64,000 bases of DNA from the NCBI RefSeq assembly GCF_019399895.1, contig NC_091865.1, positions 6,763,001-6,827,000 on the forward strand. The letters run 5' to 3'. Positions 1 through 12,700 of the stretch are shown here, in pieces. How positions within the stretch are numbered: position 1 is the stretch's first letter; every line of letters begins with the position of its first letter. Source of the DNA: Cardiocondyla obscurior. Its lineage: Eukaryota > Arthropoda > Insecta > Hymenoptera > Formicidae. Position numbers and translations under genes: made by a program. The notes under the pieces were generated by a model. It was not told the origin of the DNA, ran no database searches, and worked only from the letters and a program-made list of their open reading frames with translations.

Positions 1-3000
1 TGCAGCAACTCCGGCGCGGAATTTCGTAATAAGCACTCCTCGTAAATATATTCCGCGAAAGGGACGCTTGGAACTCGAACGATGCGCGTTTTTGTAAATT
101 TCCGCTTAACGCCGACATAGTCGTGACTCGCACCCCCTTGTGGTTCTTTCAACGAGCGAGCGATCATTCAAATGAGACGCGTTCGCACGATATGTCAGTA
201 CACAGTTGCTCGCGAAAGAGCCACTTTTTGCATTGGAGAGAAAAAAAAAATTTAACGATTCCTCGCGGAAGCTATTTGCATACGCGACCGCAGTGGATTT
301 AACAGCACACACGAGTATTAAGATAAATCGATACCGACATTACTCAATAACTACACCCTACTCTGCCTCTATGATACACATTATCGAGTAATAATTAGGC
401 GTTTGCCGCATACGTATTATCGTGTAAGATCGCATTATTATTACAGTCAAGATCAATTACACGCAATCGCATGCTGAAACGTCAATTTGTACCTGCAGCC
501 GCGCCGGTTCGCACGAACGATCGCTGCATCGAGCTCCTGTTATAAATATCCCATAATTAAGACGTATATAAATAACGCGTAATCACATGTATTGTCGCTT
601 GCAGCAATTTGTCGCAATTTGTGCGCGGCGCCGTGGAGATGCTGTTTCTATCGCCTCTCTCGAAATTCCGCTCGACGGTAACTCAATAACAAGAGAAAAT
701 TGTGCTGGTCTTAAAGAAAACGATCACGCGCGGCCGACGGAACGTCGATCAACTCTTAAGAATTAAAGATGCAACCTGTACTACCCGCCTCGTCGCCCGA
801 AGGAAAACTGCGATCAGCGCGGATAACATCGCAAAATCGAACGTGGGAGAGGATTCCATGGAAAGGGGTATTAAATACGTGACTCGACTCGTTCTATCCT
901 TTCCCCGCTCGTTCAGTTTCCACCGAACCTTAAACTATTTCGCGTTAAGAGGCGCGAAAATGAAACCTATCGTCGTTACTACGACCTTCATAGCGTAACT
1001 TCACCTGAGAATTTGCCATAACCCGCGCGTGCCCGTAGTTCGGCGAAAGAAAATTGGAAGGAATGGAGGTGTATCAAACTTTGACACGTCATTATCGCGC
1101 GACTCACCGACCGGCAATCGCCGGCCGACGATCGCGTGATAAACTGTTCAGAAGCAATAATTTCATTACGCACGAGATGCCTAAGCAAAATATCGTCACA
1201 TTGAAATTGAAACTGTCTAGTTCCAGTGATTTCATTTATATCTTTCTTTTTTTAAGTATCTTTCCTTTCACGCGATTAATTTGGGAGTTTCTAAGCTTTT
1301 TGCTACAACAATGATGACATTGTTTTTTGTGTAAAAATTAATTATTTAAATATAATTAAAAAAAATATATATATATGATCCATTTGCCTAAAGAATTTAA
1401 CACGAAATATATTTTAGAAAACAATAAAGTGCGTTTGTGAAGTTAGATCTTCACAAGTAAATTAAAGTTGTCGATGTATCATTTATATAATATTCGCTCG
1501 TTATTAATTATGATAAACAGAATTATTCACTTGATTATAACGAACGAACGTATCAATAGTTTCACGTCATGTTGTGCATAGCGTACACTTTATATTGTAG
1601 TATAACATAATATCAATTATAATTATGTACATATTAATAAATATGCATAATAAAACAAGGTATTTATACCAATCTCATATCCATTTTACAACACGAATTA
1701 AGAATTAGGTGAAATTAGTTTCATTTTTCTAGAATTATAATTAAATTTGAACAACGACACATGACATGGTAATTAAAAAGAGATAACGGAGAATAAAAAA
1801 GAACAAAAAGAAACAAATGGAGAGGAAACCCAGATAAAACGGGATAAACCGCATTCAACCACACTCGTTCTCTATGAATTTATCTCTCATTTTTCTTAGC
1901 ATGTATCTGCGTTACAAGTAAGATTATTTTCTCTATTAATAAATACGTGCTGCTAACAGTGCGTCATGTAATGCTCTTTATACATAAATCATTGGCAAAG
2001 TGAATACTGTAATATTTTAATCGATGTCGCTATTCAAATCAGAAGCGTTTAAAAAGGCGACGAGTAAACAAAATCTTTTTTTTTTTTTTTTTTACTACCG
2101 GCATTAAATCCGCTCGACATTATTCGCTTCAATTTACTCATCGGTGAATTTCAGTGTTTGCATTCATTATTATTAACTTTTATTTGCAACTGTAAATTTA
2201 TCGAACGTCATTTGGCTACGTTATTTCTCACAGCAACTTTTTTTTTTTTTTTTTTTTTTAATATCAAACTATTTATTTTTTAACTTTTAAAGTTGATTTC
2301 ATATGTTAAATATAAAGAACTGAAGTTATTAATTTTTATATTTATCACGATTTTTCGATAACCCCTTTACTGTACGTATTATTATAATACGTTTGGCAGA
2401 GAAGAATGAATAATATTCTTGACATGCCGAGCTGAAGAGTTTCCATCTCGAAATTCCATGCAATATTTATAAGAAAAAGAAATAAATAATATTTGTGCAG
2501 GTACATCATTCGCTCCGCGTGATATTCTTGTCGGGTATGCTCATGTCATTTTCACAACCGTCTATCGTTCCAGCTTTTACTCCAGATTTCCGCGATATAT
2601 TCGACCGCGCGCAACGCGTACGCGAAATACATATACGTATTATATACACATATATATAATATTTAGAATTTTCTAGGGAATTTAGCGGCAACGCTCGTGA
2701 TAAATATCACATTTCGCCGAGTGAACCACCCGACGGGCGGAGAGAGAGAGAGAGAGATTCCATTCGAATTCATACCGGTCGTACGTATATCCGGCTTTAC
2801 GATCCTCCCGGCGCGAAAAGTTCGCGGGCGTGCATCATCCGGCAGGGCTGAAAAATCGCGAGGCATTCGAAAGGTAGGCGATGACACTGCGCCTGGCGAT
2901 TTGCGCTCGAGGGGATACATGCCGCCAGATACATGAAATTCACTTGACGCCCCATAACGCAATCCGACCGGCGTACCAACTACAATGCCAATTATGATCC

Positions 3001-5810
3001 ATCCCAGCACCGCACTATGCGATAAAGGCCCGTTAAATGTCGTCACACGATTGAAATACACGAAACAAAATCAGATTATGTTGTACGCCAAAAAAAAAAA
3101 AAAATTATCGCGTAATTGTGCGTCCAAAAGCATTTTGTTAATTATAAAAATAATAATTTATATATTTCATGCATGTTATTTTCGACAAAGTGTTACTTAC
3201 TGTTTGGATCGTGTATCCAACGTTTTTTGTCTCCAGCTTTCATTATACGGGGATCGTCCTGAAAAAGAAAGAACAAAATTGTTAGAAAGGGTTCGAGATT
3301 TCTTATCTATCGTTACTTTAGTCAAATCGTATTTTTGGATACAGGGGTCACAAGCGAGCATATAGAGATTCGTCGAAGGCCGTTATTTTCGCATCGTCAC
3401 GGAATCAAGGGTAAGTGGCATTTTGCGCCAAAATGTAGTTCGATTGATACAGCGTACGAAAGCTATCAGATATATATATATACGTGTATACATATGCACG
3501 TGGGCGAAGAATATGACGAACGACTCCTTGTCACGTGCACGAAATTCAGGGTTGCCCGGTAAAATAAGAACGCGTAATCTGGCTGCACGGCTTGAAGTTC
3601 AGGCCGAGGTCAGAGGTAAAAAGAAAATAGGGTGAAACGTGGTTCAAAGGGGCAGAGACCAGGAGGACGAACGGGAACGAGCTTGCGGGAGTTCGCGTGA
3701 TAGTTCACGTGCTAGTTTGCAACACGTACACATACGTACACATACACACGTGCACACGAAATTCACAGATAATATCTAAAATACCAATGTGGGAAAATAT
3801 ATGAAATCTAGGTTGCTGACCAGGTTCTAGAGATCGACCGTGAGTTATATTTTTCTAATAAATTTGGTTACTAAATTTTTTTGTTCGACATAATAGATAT
3901 TGAATTGAAATGAGTCTTCGTTGCGATAAATCAGAAAGAATGTCGACGATAGATTTACGTTGAATTTTGCGAGAAAGTCGATCGGAAGGACGACGTGATT
4001 TCTTTTTTTTTTTTTTAATTTTAAATGATAGGTGGAAACCCGACGCAACGAATCGCGTTAGAGATTTCTCTCAGTCGACAGACGTACGACCTAACGTCCT
4101 ACTTTATCCCTGCGGACCACCTCTAACAAATAGTCCACTGCTTTACGAAGCTATTACCTGGTCCCTTCACTGTTGCGTTGTTTTATTGGCCCTCACACAT
4201 GATATTTAACAGATTAAAGCCCATTAAAAATTCCCGATTCAGTATGATACACATTAATTATCTTCGTTTTATTTAAATACCTAACCATCGAATCTTTATC
4301 ATATTAATAATGCTGTATTTTTTTCTAATTAATTTAATGATAACAGTTGCACAAATTATAGCAGAAAAAAAATTTTTATCGACTATTACACTACTTACTA
4401 TTTTCTCAAATAATTTGCTATTAAATTTAAGTTACGATAAAAAAAAGAAAAAAAAAAAAGCATTGCAAAATGCAGTAAATAAATAAAATATACACTAGTC
4501 TAGTTACTCGGAGACCGGAAGAATTTGGCGACAAATAGGAAAACTGCGGTGAATTCCGGCTTTTACCGTTGTTAAATTTATCGAATTGCCGGATAAAGCT
4601 GAAAAACGAGCGAAAAAAAGAACGGAAGAGACAGAGAGAGAAGATGCAGCCCGAAAAGTCCGCCTTACCGCGGAGCGGCCGAGCGCAGAAAATAGAACAT
4701 GTACCCGCCGTTTAAGAGAGAATATCGTTGTCGTAAAGAGTTTTATAACGCGTCGTAAGTGTATTAACCCACGTATCAAAGAACGCCGTCATAAAACTAC
4801 GGTCGTTTCTATAAACGAGATATTCTAAGATTTATCAGCCTGCGAAAAATAAAGAATTTCCTCATGCGACGTATCAACCCCATTCGCGAGCCGTGCAATA
4901 TTTGTGACAAATATTTATTTATTCGTTCAAATGATACATACGATTAACCACGCTATTTATGAATCCAATATCCAGCTCGCGTTTCTATTCAGTGCAATCC
5001 CAATATACGCCACCTTGTCTGTAATTCCCGCTATTTGTATATCTAATAAATTGCTGTGGTAAATACATTGTGGGCTACAACCCACATATTTATTCTGGAA
5101 ATGCGACGGGCTTTAACGAACTGTTTTTATACGGGTTGCACCGCGCAGGATGAGATAGAGATAAATATGCAGTATTGCAACGGGCGAAGTATCCGAGGTT
5201 AATGCTATAAAATAACACGAAATATAAACTGTAATTTTTTTTTTTTAATTTTATTTTATCTTTTTCTGTAATTGTAAACGCGATGCGCGAATGTGAAGTT
5301 ACGCTTAAGCTTCTTACGACGTGTGATTGTCATTAGTTTGAGTTTCATAGACGCCTGAAAGTTTAAAGACAGCGGTACACTCGCGTACGTTCAGCGGACA
5401 AAGCCGCCGGATGCCTTTTCTCCGCGGATTGTATCACGATTATATTATCGTGATATAAACGCTGCCGCGATGCGCGCAGATACGATGTGCAGGAGGAAAT
5501 AAATGTCCGACTCGTAGCCCGTTGCAGCTTGCCAAGTGCAACAAGGCCGCGCGCCGCGCGTTCATTAACAAAATGTAGGTGTCTACTGACATCCACATCT
5601 CTCTCTCTATCTCTCTCTCTTTCACGCGCGGTACCGGCAACCGCATACATCTGCGCGAATGCATAACCGCTCGCTTTGTAATTCCGTTACTCTCCAGCCG
5701 GAATAATTCGCCACTTTTCCCTGCACATGGCTGCATATGAATTATTAGCGGCCGCCGAAACGGCCTTTGAAGTTTACGAGAGACTGCCTTCAGACTGGGC
5801 CGACTTAAAC

Positions 5811-5865
5811 CGAGATGAGAAGAACGAAATTAAATCAATTTCGACTAAACAGACTTCTCATCTCG
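5811..5865. repeat. Nested inverted repeat (hairpin)
   Basis: A perfect 12-bp inverted repeat (CGAGATGAGAAG at 5811-5822, complement at 5854-5865) encloses a second 7-bp inverted repeat (CGAAATT at 5825-5831, AATTTCG at 5837-5843). Together they can fold into one extended stem of about 55 nt with small internal loops. No gene or mobile element around it explains it. It could be chance, a regulatory site or a structured RNA. Confidence 0.6.
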
Positions 5866-7276
5866 TTGTCACTGCCTGAGATTCCACTCAAAACCGCTAA
5901 TGATAATTGTCGGTGTCGTTGCGCGGATATTACGCGAAATAAACAACGAGTTGCGTTGATGACACCGGCGATTCAGAGGTGCAGAATGTGAAGCTGAGTC
6001 CGCCGTGAAATATTTTTAGTAGCCGTATATGTTTAACAAAAATTATGTCGAATCGAAGAACAGTTTTTAATAAATTCGAATCACGTCGGGCTAGCTGGTG
6101 GATTCCGCTTGAAAATTGCCAACAGCACCGCAATCAATCGAGGTACAATTGCGCACCGTTCATAGTGCGTTCGATTGTTACGGGCCGGCTGCAGATTAAT
6201 AAATCGCATTTATCTTTTGGCACATATTGTGTAATGTTATGTAATATTAAATGGAACACGCGGCGAGCTACACGGTAACAGAAATAGTAAAACGCCGATC
6301 GCGTTTGACAATTTATAAATCGCGGAAGCGTTTGGTAAACTTTGAAATTTTTCAGCTGGCACCGACACGTCTCGCAAACGGTGCAGATAATACAAAAGCT
6401 CCATCGAGCTTTTGTGGCGTATGAAAAATAGCGTCCGTCGCGCGCCGTCCCAAAAGTAATTACGTACTTTACTGCATCTTATTTGCGCTTTATGTTCCTA
6501 CAAGGAGCAAGATAAATAGAATCAGTTTATCGATCCGCTGTGTACTGTTCCTCGTCGCTGCGCTCCCGATTCGCTCAATCGGCGAGCTAATCCATTTTAA
6601 AAGCACCGACTCGCGGAGGAGAAGTTGGACAAACTTTTCCATTCCGGCCGAATGGATAATCCGGTTTTTTTTTCCTTCGCGCGCTGTGTATATATCGCTT
6701 GGTTTGGACCCTTGGAGAAACCGTTACGCAAAAGCACTATAATAAAATTAAAATAAAATAAAAAAAAATAAAAAAAAATAAAAAGAAACGAACATTGACG
6801 TTCGTCGAACTTCGGCAATTAGCCTCTTATATACTCTGTTCTCCTTTCTTTGCCGTTGGATTTTGTCGTGCGCAAAAACGCGACAATTTTTTTTACGGTC
6901 TCTGTTTCCAAGGTGAACGCTAATGGACATTTAATTTGAATAACGCTTTCGCAATCGCGCAAAATGTGAACGCGATAATTTTCAATAAACCGGCATTATT
7001 AGCGGACACGAAGCTTGACGCGAGTTTGCCTTACAAGTTGCGCGGGCTGATCGTTCCCGCGAGATAGAAGGAAATCGTTCCACGCCCGCCACGCCCATTA
7101 TCAGTTTCTTTCGATCGGGCGAGCGCGAAAACGCGAATCTCGTTTTCCCCATCGCGGCTCGCGTGAATTGCAAAAAGGATGGCGGAGATTTAGGTTAATC
7201 GGCTGCGGGTCCCCGACTGCAACGGCCCTCGAGGGCCGCGAAACGGCTTTGAAACGCAGCCAAGAGCACGAAATCG

Positions 7277-7301
7277 TTCGCTCGCTCGCTCGCTCGCTCG
7301 C
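7277..7301. repeat. CTCG tetranucleotide microsatellite
   Basis: About six tandem copies of CTCG/GCTC lie in a CpG-rich block. This is a simple repeat with no gene attached. Confidence 0.8.
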
Positions 7302-9692
7302 AACGACGCCGGAGACTGCGTCCGCGTGGCCGCGGAAATTCCTCTATCCGATTAACGCGACAACCGCTTAAGGCTCTTCAAAGGCTGCGCGAATTGACTC
7401 GTACTGCCGGGGCGGATTCCGCAGCCGAGAGAATCCCGCGGATTATACGAACCCATAAATATTACTTTTGCGATATCCCAGAGCGCGGGGCTCCGGTAAC
7501 GGAGATATGCGGAAACTAAGATGAAGGAGAAACCGTCCCGAGAAATTTCATTCGCCGCGGACACGCTGTGGAAAGGGCTTTACAGATCGCAGTAGCTCGA
7601 TTTCGTTACAAGAACGACATTATTTCTGCAGATGACAATTGCCGCGACACGTTTTATACCGCAGCCCACATTATACGATTTATAATTCGTGCCAGAATTC
7701 AGAAGAAAATTCCATTTTACAATTTTATGCGCCGCGTAACAAGAAATCTGACGAGGGGGAAAAAAAAACTTGTAATACGAGCTGTGTTTAAGGGCTTTGC
7801 GTGTACTCTCTGAGGATAAGTTCACATGAGGATTCATGTAAAGATTAGCGCTACTGCAGTGATATCGCAGTCCGAAATCCTTAGCTTATGGCAATCTTAT
7901 TCGACTGTTGGTGTAAACTTAACGTGCAATGGTATCGTTATATTATAGTGCGGGAACTTGTAAGCTCGAAACTCCGGCAATATTACCGCGCCACGCCGCG
8001 CCAGAGCGAGAGAGCAGCCAACTAGGAAATATCATTTGAATATTTTCATTTAATAAACCAAGATATTTCAGCGGGGAATGTCTCTTTTCGGCAGAAAAAT
8101 GTAAAAAGAAAAAATTTAAGCGCGGTATAAATTTCCCCTTTCGAAAAAGCTCAATATGCGCACTACCATAACGATAATCGTTTACATAAACAATATTTAT
8201 AAAGTGCAGCTGACGATTATTAAACAATCGTGAAACAAAAGCCACTGAAATCCGGTGTAAAATACGTTCCTGTGCGTTGCAAAAAAAAAAAAAAATTTAC
8301 GATTATAATTTTTTATTAAAAAAAAAATTACTTATTTTTAGTACGGAGAATAAATATGCGCGCAATTAACTGCAATCAAATGGATAATGCTAGAAAATTT
8401 TAAATTTTATTTCAAAGTATATAACATAAGTCACATTTACTATTTCACCATAAACAGAATTTATTATGAAACATTTCTCTGCCGTGTATCACATTTTTTT
8501 TAAATATGCAGCTTTTAAATTCTTTCATAAATGAAAGTGCAGTGTCGTTTTATTTATCGTTCCACTGTTTTTAGCAAAATTGTTCTAGCTACGGGGGTTT
8601 TACATTTACATTGTTGAAGCACGATATTGTTGAAACGCTGAATGTTATTCCGCGACATGCTGACAGATTTGTAATTGCCCTTTACTGAGTCATTACTCGG
8701 CCTCTTTTTTTTTTTTTATTTTTTTCTGTTAGTATTTTCTGATTTTTATATTTATAGGTAGATTTTAAATTTTCGATTGCAATTCCGGCGTTTTTATGCT
8801 GACGAAACGGACATCGCCGGACAATGAAATGCGCGACGAAATTAAACAACAATTAAAATTCGTTACAAAAGCTACCACGTTTTCAGAGAGATATTTGTTC
8901 CCAATGGCCATTTAAAAAATGAAATCGCATTTTCTCGATAATTGCCAGATGCTGTTACACCAAACTGAGAACGTCGAGAATGCATTTCGCGAAATGCGCG
9001 GTGCTTTGCCACATTCCCCATTCCCGGTGTCCATACGTTCCGATGCAAACTGTAAATTATTATCGTCGTTATCAGCATTGTTTGTTGACGACAGTACTGG
9101 GAGATGCGAGGGACTTTGCGAACTCGCGCGCCCGGAAGACGATGATCGCGGCGAGGCTACAGGCAGCCGCGCTTAACCGAATGCCGGGGGTGAGAGGTCA
9201 CCGGGGGGTGAGTCTCCGCGGAGACCGAATTGCAGCGGAATGTCGCATGGTCCACTATAAAATGCATTACCTCCGGGACACGTTCGCCATCGCGCTACGA
9301 CCGGCTATATCCTTGCTGCGAGCGTTTCTACATCGTGCGCACGGTCGTCGATCGTAAATCAGCTTATCGATACCACCAAGCCACGTTACTCTTCCCCTCA
9401 GCCCTTATTCCCTCGTACCGTACCAATTCCCGGCTCTCATGTCTATTCTGCTTATTCCCTTTGCGCGAAAAATCGCGTTGCGTTACTTCACGCGACAAAC
9501 TGACGCGTTGATTAATTACACAGGCCCACAAGAAAGAGAGTATCTTTTGCTGGCGATCTGACTAGGCTAATCTTATGCAGTATTTTGGCCCGCTACATTC
9601 GTATTTGACGTGTGAAATCCTCCATCGCGTCATAGTTTTTTTTATCTCTAAAATATACGATGTGGATTTCTCTTACGTTTTTCCGAAAATAT

Positions 9693-9696
<4 letters not shown>

Positions 9697-9728
<32 letters not shown>
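9697..9728. repeat. Poly(A) tract, 32 A
   Basis: An uninterrupted run of A. There is no upstream coding sequence or flanking target-site duplication that would mark it as a retrocopy tail, so it is best read as a mononucleotide repeat. Confidence 0.85.
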
Positions 9729-9730
<2 letters not shown>

Positions 9731-12700
9731 TATTCCGGTGTTAATCGACTTCTCCGATAAATGTTCCGTGGAAAGCACTTGCGAAAAGTGTACGGGGTTA
9801 ATTTGCAGGCGCGAGCGGCGTACGACAGCCTTAGTGGCGTACGTGGTTCGCGCCCGCGGTACACGAAACCGCGGATGGCCAGCCACGCAGTAGTCAAAGT
9901 AGGAATAGTCCGAAAGTAGATCACTAGCGCGTCAGCTGACGCGCTGGTATCTTACTCTCGAACTATCCCTCTTTCACTCGTGCCTTTGCCGGCAACCGAC
10001 CATGCAGCTGGTGCCGCACAACCTACGACAACCTTCTCGGTGGAGTGCGAGACTCGCGCGCGCGGTGTCAGGCCATTGCCCTGTACAAGTTCGCTAACGC
10101 GACGCGGCTAGCCGGTCTCAATACCCGTAAAATAAAACTGAATATTTACGTCAAAGTATATTAGCTTTCAATTATAATATTTGCTTGCTAAAAATATATC
10201 AGTGATAAATATACTACATCCGCTACGGCCATAAATCTTTCGCGAATTGTCGTGAAAAGTAGAATATTCCGAAAGAAATCATGACGGACGTATTCAGCTA
10301 AGCTGTCGAAATGCGGCGTTAGTGTTTTCGTAGCCAACTATTTCCTCTCCGTTAACGTTTCAAAGAAAATCTGCCTTTTTCGCGTTCTCAAACGTCTAGA
10401 TTCTTTTTTAAAGAGTTTCTCTTGCGAACAAGTTCTCAAAGAACAACGAAGGACAAAGAGTCTTTTCGCGTTGTTACGCTAGCTCGTTCTTCCTGCCGAT
10501 ATTTATCTGTAAAACAGCTCGTTATCAGTTTAACGGAAAAGATTATAAGATAAACTATAAATTACCTCTTTCTTTTAAAATCGGATGGAACACCTAATTT
10601 TATTCTGAATTATTTTATTTAAGAGATTGCAGTAATTGCGGAACAAATCTAATTATGGACGGCGGATCTTTATACGGCTTTTAAAAATAAAAAAAAAATT
10701 GATCGATTAATATTACGTCGGTCATTTATAAACTGCTTATAAACTATCGAGAAAGTTTATTCATAGATAATAGTATTCTGATTTAGAGACGAGCGAACTG
10801 GCATAAAAATATCCGTACTTTCTATTGCAAAAACACATGCGGTATACCTCGCATATTTTTACTTCATAGCTTTTTACAGTTTGCGCGTTTAAGAAATAAA
10901 GTTACACCGCGCGTGAGTAACATACGACTTACAAATTTATCTCATCGCGTACGAAGTAAAACCGGGGCATGTATTAAAAAGCAGGAAGAATATATTTTAC
11001 GTACACGAAGGATAGTTCGTCCCGTTTGAAAATATGATCAAATTAGCGAAGTGGATGGGGGAAAAAAAGGTGTTCTTGCTCGCTCGCAAATATTTGCGAC
11101 GGAAGGAAAATAAATGACGAGACAAAGGTGGCGGGAAAAACCTAATGTGATCGCGAGTGAAAATGAGCCGAGCAGGCGGGAAAAGAGAATCAACGGGCAA
11201 AAAGTTAATCCACGGGAGAGCGAAGAAATTGCGCGCATCGCGAGGCCAGTCCGAAACGAACGACTCCGAAATTTTGCAGCCAAAAAAGTTAATTGCGACA
11301 GAGGTGAAAGAGAGACAGAGAGAGAGAGAGAGAAAGCTAAATGCAACAGATGTGCATTAGCCATAGCTCACGCCTACCGTGTATTATAATATACGTGCCA
11401 CCAGCGGAGATGCCTGCAGCGATGTAAACGGCTGCGTGTAATTTTCAACCCACCACGCCTCAAAAGATCATAGTTATTTATAGTTACGCGATAGAGCGCT
11501 CACCGGCGCTTGAGCGCGCATTACAAATAAGCCCGCCTCACGCCCGAGCGCGACACGGTCGGTTGTTGTCGACTGTTGCTGCGCTCAACCCTTTCCCCGT
11601 ACTCTGCCAGAAGTACATCGTGCCGACGCACTCGGTTCCACTTTCGATCGATGGATTTTTCTTACCGCGTCCGCGAAAGTTCGCAAACGTTAGAAAAATT
11701 CGCGTACGTAAACACGCGAGTCCCACGCAACGGCCCCGATGAGAGCTCACCTTCGCCTGTAATTTGAAAGAATAACAGGAGCTCCAAGGCCCCGGCGATT
11801 CGCGAAGGCGCTTACGCGGAATCAATCAGATTACCAATTAAGATCGAGAGACTTAATCTAACGGAAGTATCTGAAAACCATTCCTAGATCGGAACGAGCC
11901 CGCATTTCGCTACGAACGATCGGAATGATGGCACCTTCGCGATTTCTTTCTTCCGAAACCAGCTGATTCAAACCACGAAATCACGAGAGAAAGATCGCTC
12001 GCTGATAAAGGCGATAAAAGTCGCTTTATCGAAATTATTCTCAGAAGACCGCGAATTTCGGGGATACCGTACGTCGTACGTGTTAAATGCGTATCATCTG
12101 TCGCTCGCCAAAAAGCAGAGAAACGAAAAATCTTGGCGCAGAGCTAACTCCATTTGCAGCACATATTCACGAAAAGCATACGTTTAACGTAATTCATACG
12201 GAAGCTTTTCGAATGATCTTACTTCCTGATAAACCACGCGTGACATTTTCGAAAATAATAATCCGCAAATAATCAGACAGAACATTACACAAAATCAACA
12301 AAAAGTTACATATATTTGCGAATATTAATGAGTATTTACTTGCAACGTCATATAATATTTAATATTTAAATAAATTCAAGGAATTAATCAAACCACGTGT
12401 GTACAACGTTCTGAAAAAATATTTAAAAAATGTGTACGTACATACGTATCAAATATTAACATTTTACCTTAGCGATTTGCTAAAAAAAAACGGGAAGGGG
12501 GAGATTAATGTCATCCGATTGCATTGTTGAAAATCGCGTCGACTTGTCTGACAAGAGAAAATTCACGAGTACCGTAACGTGAGATCAGCGAACAAAAAAA
12601 GACATCCCCAGGTACACAGGTACAAGAGGAAATATATGTAGCCGTTCCGACCGTATTATCACGCATCCATATTTACCGCTCACGCGTGCGTGTGCACGCG

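Larger units (their letters stand above)
1..9696. other. Intergenic or intronic DNA, no supported gene
   Basis: I find no exon here that combines a sustained reading frame, splice sites and family similarity. The open frames are short, start in arbitrary contexts and often have equally open frames on the other strand. The stretch holds T tracts near 2078-2094 and 2239-2259, a GA microsatellite at about 2742-2757, an alternating CA/GTAC-type tract near 3720-3757, an A-rich stretch at 6740-6786, a CTCG tetranucleotide run at about 7277-7301 and a nested hairpin at 5811-5865. AT-rich and CpG-rich blocks alternate. If the minus-strand exon near 45.2 kb is real, this may be its intron. Confidence 0.6.

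Noticed and set aside
3285..3300. GGTTCGAGAT as a tRNA B-box
   Set aside because: The box is incomplete and there is no A-box or cloverleaf around it. No tRNA was found elsewhere.
9697..9728. Poly(A) tract as a retrotransposon or retrocopy tail
   Set aside because: No coding remnant or target-site duplication is seen next to it; simple mononucleotide tracts are common throughout the window.
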